A program made the position numbers and the translations under genes. A model generated the notes under the pieces. That model did no database searches. It was not told where the DNA came from and saw only the letters and a program-made list of their open reading frames with translations. 64,000 nucleotides of DNA from Uloborus plumipes (lineage: Eukaryota > Arthropoda > Arachnida > Araneae > Uloboridae). Shown here in pieces: positions 59,280-64,000 of this stretch; positions within the stretch are counted from its first letter, which is position 1; the number at the start of each line of letters is the position of its first letter. The stretch spans positions 1 through 64,000 of the forward strand of contig JAXGGA010005595.1 of assembly GCA_038373865.1 (NCBI GenBank), read 5' to 3'.

Positions 59280-60256
59280 ACCTACTAATTTATTACTTAT
59301 GGTTGGTATTCGACTTTATTTAAGAAACTTACTTTTACTCTCTATTTTGTTTTTTATTTTTTCGCAAATTAATAATGATACGTTTTTTAATAGCAATATG
59401 AAAACAATTTAACTGAATGGCAGATCAACAATTTTATTATTCGCATTAGCTTAAGTTTTTTTTTTCCAATTTAGAACAGAAAATCGTTTAATAAAAAGAA
59501 AGAATTTTACATCCAACAAAAATAATATATTATTTGAACATTAATCCTCCTCGTCTCGCATCAAGGAAAAAGAAACGGACATGAATCATACACCAAACGA
59601 GCATCCTGTAATAACGTATTTCATCATGTAAATTAAGGGGAGCAAAATTCAGCCGCGACTGCACTTTCATCAATCATACTGCTGTCTTGGGAAAAATTTG
59701 AACTTATTTGAAATATAAAATCAAAAAACTGGTGAGGGAGATAACACTATCTTTTCCTCTTTCTTTATCTTTCTCTCGAAATATCATTTTTTTTCCTTCA
59801 CGTGAAGCTGATTTAATTTATACTGGAGCTTAATCAGCATGCATGTTATAATTAATTTATAAGACGTTTATGAATGTCAAGGATCATAATAATTGGCTGT
59901 GAAGTATTTAGTTTGTTACTTTGCGACAAATAAATTACCACATTAATCACATTTTACAACGGAAATTAAATGGCTTAATTAGCTATTATTTCCTTACTGG
60001 AGGTTGAAGGGTATTTATTTATTTTAAGAAGCTAATTCGAGAACAGCAATAACTTTTTCATTTATTAAGACACACGGTAGTGTGTCAAGTCCGTTAATAA
60101 GAAAAAAAATGGGCTGCACATCTGTGTGTATCTTACACGAACCATTTCGCGCTACTTTTGACCATTCCGTTACTCAAGAGCTCTTACTTTTACAAGCTTG
60201 CCGTGTGTCTCAGTGTCTAATAGAATGCCACATACACAATCACTAATTTTCCTTAA
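58881..60256. other. No gene; 47 bp poly-A tract
   Basis: A pure A run at 59232-59278. No retrotransposon body could be seen just upstream of it. 60065-60085 contains GACACACGGTAGTGTGTC, a short imperfect palindrome. Confidence 0.45.
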
Positions 60257-60662
60257 CCCTTTAAGCGGTTTGCCCGTACGGTGTACGTGCTACCCGAAAT
60301 TGGTCTCATCTGGTTTGCCCGTACGGCGTACGGGCATCGATATTTTCAGATTTCCTTTTCTGGTTTTCCCGAACTGTTCGGAAAATTGTAAACCTCAAAA
60401 TTCACAGTAAGTGTGAGAGAAATTGTTGCATAATTTGTAAACCATTCATTACTGCATGCAGAATGTACTTGGAAAAAGCAAATATTTCGGGATTTTGTGA
60501 CCAAAATTGTAAAATAAAAAATATTGTAAAAGCATTGAAAACTAAAAAAAAATTAAAAATTCTTTATATTCTTATTCTGTTAAGTATGGTACTTAACTAT
60601 ATGCAATAAAAAAATTTGCCATTTTTGGAAGCATTTGTGGTAAAATAATTGATCTGAAAGGG
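60257..60662. mobile_element. TTAA-flanked miniature element with CCGTACGG palindromes
   Basis: 406 bp between TTAA at 60253-60256 and 60663-60666, with ends CCCTTTAAGCGG and the inverse of CCCTTTCAGATC. Near the left end TGCCCGTACGG occurs twice (60270-60280 and about 60313-60323), the second within GCCCGTACGGCGTACGGGC. No coding capacity. Layout resembles the piggyBac at 9934, which also has palindromes near its ends. Confidence 0.75.
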
Positions 60663-61737
60663 TTAACACAAATTCAAAAACCTTAATCACACATTTCATG
60701 AATATACCTCTTATAGTTTAATGTTATTCTAATTTGAAAAGTGCAATTTTGGGGATTTTTTTGTTACGCATTCTCTTTCTAATTCCCTCCAATGCCCTTG
60801 ATTTTATAAATTCTAAAATACTCCAAATAGTCCGACACAGGAAGGTAGAATACGCAGAATCTCTTTTCAAGTTCAAGGCATTGAAAAAGTTAGACTTTCG
60901 TTTCTTTCGATGTCATATCAAACGATGGAGATAATTGCTATTAAGAGTAATTACTAGCAACATGAATGGTATGTTTGACTGAATACTTTAACCAGACTTT
61001 ATAAGAAGGGTTGCTCTTGCTCCCCCCTAAAAGCAAGAAGGGGCAAGTGATGTGGAGGGGGGGTGCAACGTTTGTAATTTTGCTAGCAATTCCTATTTTC
61101 AATTCAGTCTTTATTTAGTTATTTTAATAACCTTTAATATATTTTAATTGTGCATTAATTTCGGAAATCTTTGAGAACCTAGTTTCGGAAGCGAAAATGA
61201 AAAATAGTCATATATTTATTTATACCTCCTCATGCAATTACTCATCTTTTTAAATAAAGTATTGTTCCTTGCATTAGTGTTTGAGTTCATCTCATTATTT
61301 CATTTGTTATTCTCATTTAAATTATCGTACGATCATATTAATTGGGAAAATGTATGCAAATTTGTCTCTAAGGAAAATATATTTTATTCATATAGTCTTA
61401 CACTCATGTGAACTCAATGAAAATATACGTGCCTGACGAGAAAGGCCCAGGTTCGCACTTACCCATGTCTCTTTTTGTATTTAATTTTTTAAAGACATGT
61501 TGGCAGAAGATAGTTAACCGCTTCCCTTACAATTTTTTTTGAAAATAATTAAATCGCCAGAAAAATCACATTATTTTTTCAAATTTGATTTTTAAATACA
61601 AGGAAATGAACCAAACAAAATGTGTAGGTTTTAAGCTGAATTTTAATTTTTATAGGTGTAAAATCATTTAGTTTCACCCGAGTTTTCTCGGAATAATACG
61701 AGTCCGAGATTCGGGATAATCAGGCAAGCTGTTAATA
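60663..61737. other. No gene recognised
   Basis: 61018-61070 has G and C runs (CTCCCCCCTAAAAGC, GGAGGGGGGGTGC) reminiscent of the hAT-type miniature element, without clear ends. Confidence 0.4.
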
Positions 61738-61913
61738 CAGTCGACGCTCGTTATAACGACCACACGTTATAAAGACCATTCTAATATAACTACCGGTGAG
61801 AAAACCCCCAACTGTATCCCAATATACTCTATGTTCTACCTCTTACAGCGACCACTCGTTATAAAGACCGTTTTCTGTAGGACGGAGACGGTCGTTATAT
61901 CGAGCGTCGACTG
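61738..61913. mobile_element. 176 bp pogo-like miniature element
   Basis: TA at 61736-61737 and 61914-61915. Ends CAGTCGACGCTCGTTATAAC and GATATAACGACC..., inverted with one mismatch. Internal CGTTATAAAGACC motifs repeat three times. These CAGTCGAC...CGTTATAACGACC ends are typical of pogo/Tigger-type miniature elements. Confidence 0.8.
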
Positions 61914-63395
61914 TACTTGAATATGTAGTGTAAAAATTTATCTAATATTCATTGCACGATTAAGAGTAGTATTTGGAGAAAGTAAACTATCGAAAAATAG
62001 GGATGAAACCTTAAGACCGTCAGTAGAGCTCCGAAACAAAAGGAATATGAAAATAAAAAATTGTGTAATGGGCGTATTTCATAAACTACTATTTGCAACT
62101 CAAAATAAATGACCTAATTTTGCTTTTCAATAAAAAGTGAACGGCAAAAATTTTTAAAAGCAATCAACAAACTTAAAAGAATGCAAACCAAATAAAAATA
62201 TAAACCGCAAATTTAATGTGAGAGATACCTGATAATCAATTACTTGATCTTAAATCTTGTTGTTGTGCTAATAAAGTCCCGAAAACTACCAGACATTCTT
62301 AAAGAGGGAGAGATTAATTAACTTCTAATGAAGCATAGGACAAATTACATCTGAAATTTATATGCATGAGGTAATTATCAAGATAATTACTTCAATACTT
62401 ATCATTGTTCAATACTAAAACAACCATTATGACTTCATTCTTTCATTAGCTTCTGCTCTGTGCCGTTATAGGACATAAAATGGATAAGAAAACTTTTATG
62501 AGGTATTAATTACCTATAAATGATTTGATAATGTGCTTAAGGTACTCTTATGATTCCTGAGATAATGGCATTGAGCAATATGCATCTTTCCGTCAATTTA
62601 ATAAGATTTTAACTTGTTTCCGTTCTTAGGATAAACAGAATTTTATATAATTATGGCTGGATTTGTTTTAATATTTCAAAGAGTATTATAAATATTATCC
62701 TAGCTTTATTTGAAAGACTAAAAAAATAGAATTTAAATTTTCTGTTGTACAATTTTATTATTTATTAAGGAAAATGAATTTAATTAGTTATTAATGGAAA
62801 AGGAATTTAATTTCAGGACAGTAAGCAGTTTAACAATATTTTCGCCTATAAATCCCGTTTTTTTTTCGTTTGTCACATAGTGACCGTAAATTACATTCGG
62901 TATTGATTGTTGAAAAAATTCTATTGATATCTCAACAAATATTTCACCAGAAATATGCTTAAAAAAGCACCCATTTCACCACCCATTTCACATGAGCTGA
63001 TTTGATTCTAAACTTTATTGTATACTCTTTGGAGTGAAAGTAAAATTCTCTGGTATAAAAGCAACACATGATTTTTTTCGATAACGAACTGTCGGGATAC
63101 ATCCGAAGTTGAAATGCATACATTACGTTTCCCTTTAACATGGAGATTTTCTATTAATTCCAGAAAGTAGGGTGTAAATCGCTGGGGAGAAGGAAAACAT
63201 GATTTTTATTTTCGATAATAATAGAAAAATATGTATATTAAGTTGAATTATTGAAATTATGTTTCCTTTACCCAGAGAGTTTCCTTTTATCTCAGGGGCA
63301 TATAATTGTTCGTCTTAATTTAGGTTATGGAACGGGTTATAACTAAGGTAGAAACACTGAAATTATGTTTCCTTTTACCCTAGAGAGTTTTTTTT
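61914..63395. other. AT-rich sequence, nothing recognised
   Basis: Small ORFs only. GTTTCCTTTACCC.AGAGAG occurs twice near 63262 and 63370, a short direct repeat. Confidence 0.45.
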
Positions 63396-63640
63396 TTAAC
63401 CGACGAAAAAACGGAGGAGGTTCTCTAGTCGACCGGTATATATATATTTTTTCAATGTATGACCACGCATAACTTTTTACTGAATAGGCCGATTTTGATA
63501 ATTTTTTTTTGTTGGAAAGGGTACACCTCCCTGGTGGTCCCATGGTCCCATGATGCGGGGTTTAAGAACGGAATCTTGAAGAAATTGAGGGAAATCTTTA
63601 GAATTCCGTTCATGCGCACACTCTTTGCGCATGAATTGAA
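63396..63640. repeat. Dispersed repeat fragment with a CCGATTTTGAT motif
   Basis: ACCGACGAAAAAACGGAGGA, then GGTTCTCTAGTCGACCGGTA, TAACTTTTTACTGAATAGG and CCGATTTTGATAATTTTTTT. I remember similar stretches from tails of arthropod mobile elements. The core resembles the ~146 bp units near 31-32 kb. Confidence 0.5.
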
Positions 63641-63696
63641 TTTCAAATTTCACGCGCACACTCTTGCGATTTGATGTTTATTAGGTCACAGTTGCT

Positions 63697-63860
63697 CGCC
63701 GATCGAGTGGCCTAGTGGTAAGACGCTGGGCTCTCATTCGCAAGAGCTCGAGTTCGATCCTCGACGGAGACGGTGGATTTGCAAGCAGCAGAAAAAAAAT
63801 GCACCGTCTACGTCAAACGATTATGCGGCATGCAAACCGCAGTTTTACTGATAGAATATA
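63697..63860 (+). mobile_element. tRNA-derived SINE
   Basis: A-box TGGCCTAGTGG and B-box GAGTTCGATCC with a perfect T-stem (TCGAG-TTCGATC-CTCGA) and an anticodon-like stem GCTCT/AGAGC around an 8-base loop. The acceptor stem does not pair and the loop is one base too long, so it is a tRNA-like head, not a tRNA gene. A CGGTG...CACCG stem and an A run follow. Confidence 0.65.
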
Positions 63861-64000
63861 TTTAGTCCCGAGTACCCCAATTTTTTAAAAAATATATTTC
63901 CAATGGCTGTTTTAACAGTGTTTATAAGGTTTGTTTGTATTTATATCATAGAAAAAAAATACATCTAAAGTTGAATGATTCAAATTATATTTACATTTAC

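Noticed and set aside
59173..59412. ORF with a poly-Lys stretch
   Set aside because: The Lys run is the 47 bp poly-A tract; the flanks have no coding features.
63697..63775. Functional tRNA gene
   Set aside because: The T-stem and both promoter boxes are good, but the acceptor stem does not pair and the anticodon loop has eight bases; a SINE head fits better.

Overview
This window looks like gene-poor, AT-rich DNA from a large animal genome, most likely an arthropod and possibly a spider. The evidence is the repeat content: Tc1/mariner, pogo-like, piggyBac, hAT and Helitron DNA elements, a BEL/Pao retrotransposon, and a LINE RNase H tail with a C-C-H-C cluster that I remember as common in spider genomes. 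There are no operons or bacterial signals, and I found no convincing host gene. The few ORFs above 100 codons are mobile-element fragments or unassigned. I worked by eye, so family names rest on visible motifs and element ends, not on database searches.

Layout. 1-6.2 kb: a complete short Helitron (1101-3312) is split by a Tc1 element (1636-3058) inserted at a TA inside the helicase codons; a pogo-like and a small palindromic element follow. 7.4-9.8 kb: a 2.4 kb foldback element whose arms are built of ~175 bp repeats. 9.9-15.9 kb: a decayed piggyBac carrying a hAT-type miniature element, next to a LINE tail; the segment 10700-13294 is then repeated in tandem at about 99% identity. 15.9-30.7 kb: mostly featureless AT-rich DNA with a diverged ~180 bp repeat pair, one 155-codon ORF, a tRNA-derived SINE and several miniature inverted-repeat elements, including a foldback nested in a TTAA-flanked element with an empty-site relative nearby.

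30.9-46 kb: two copies of a satellite-like repeat (30949-33380 and 44414-46040) differ by a trimer block, a ~198 bp duplication and a 151 bp insertion. Between them lie a second Helitron (34288-35316, minus strand), a decayed BEL/Pao retrotransposon (about 40200-35553, minus strand) and a degenerate ~44 bp minisatellite (43085-43650). 46-64 kb: a third Helitron remnant with the best-kept helicase tail, a SINE, a decayed coding remnant (48690-49300), a second copy of the foldback, interleaved inverted repeats at 52.2-52.9 kb, three Helitron-like copies at 56.2-58.9 kb, a TTAA element with CCGTACGG palindromes, a pogo-like miniature element and a SINE at the right edge.

The elements do not form a pathway; they record layered invasion. 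All autonomous coding capacity seen here is broken: transposase stops and frameshifts, an RT catalytic box reading YVDN, an integrase lacking its third acidic residue, and helicases reduced to their C-termini. The terminal repeats are often intact, so several elements could still be moved by enzymes supplied from elsewhere.
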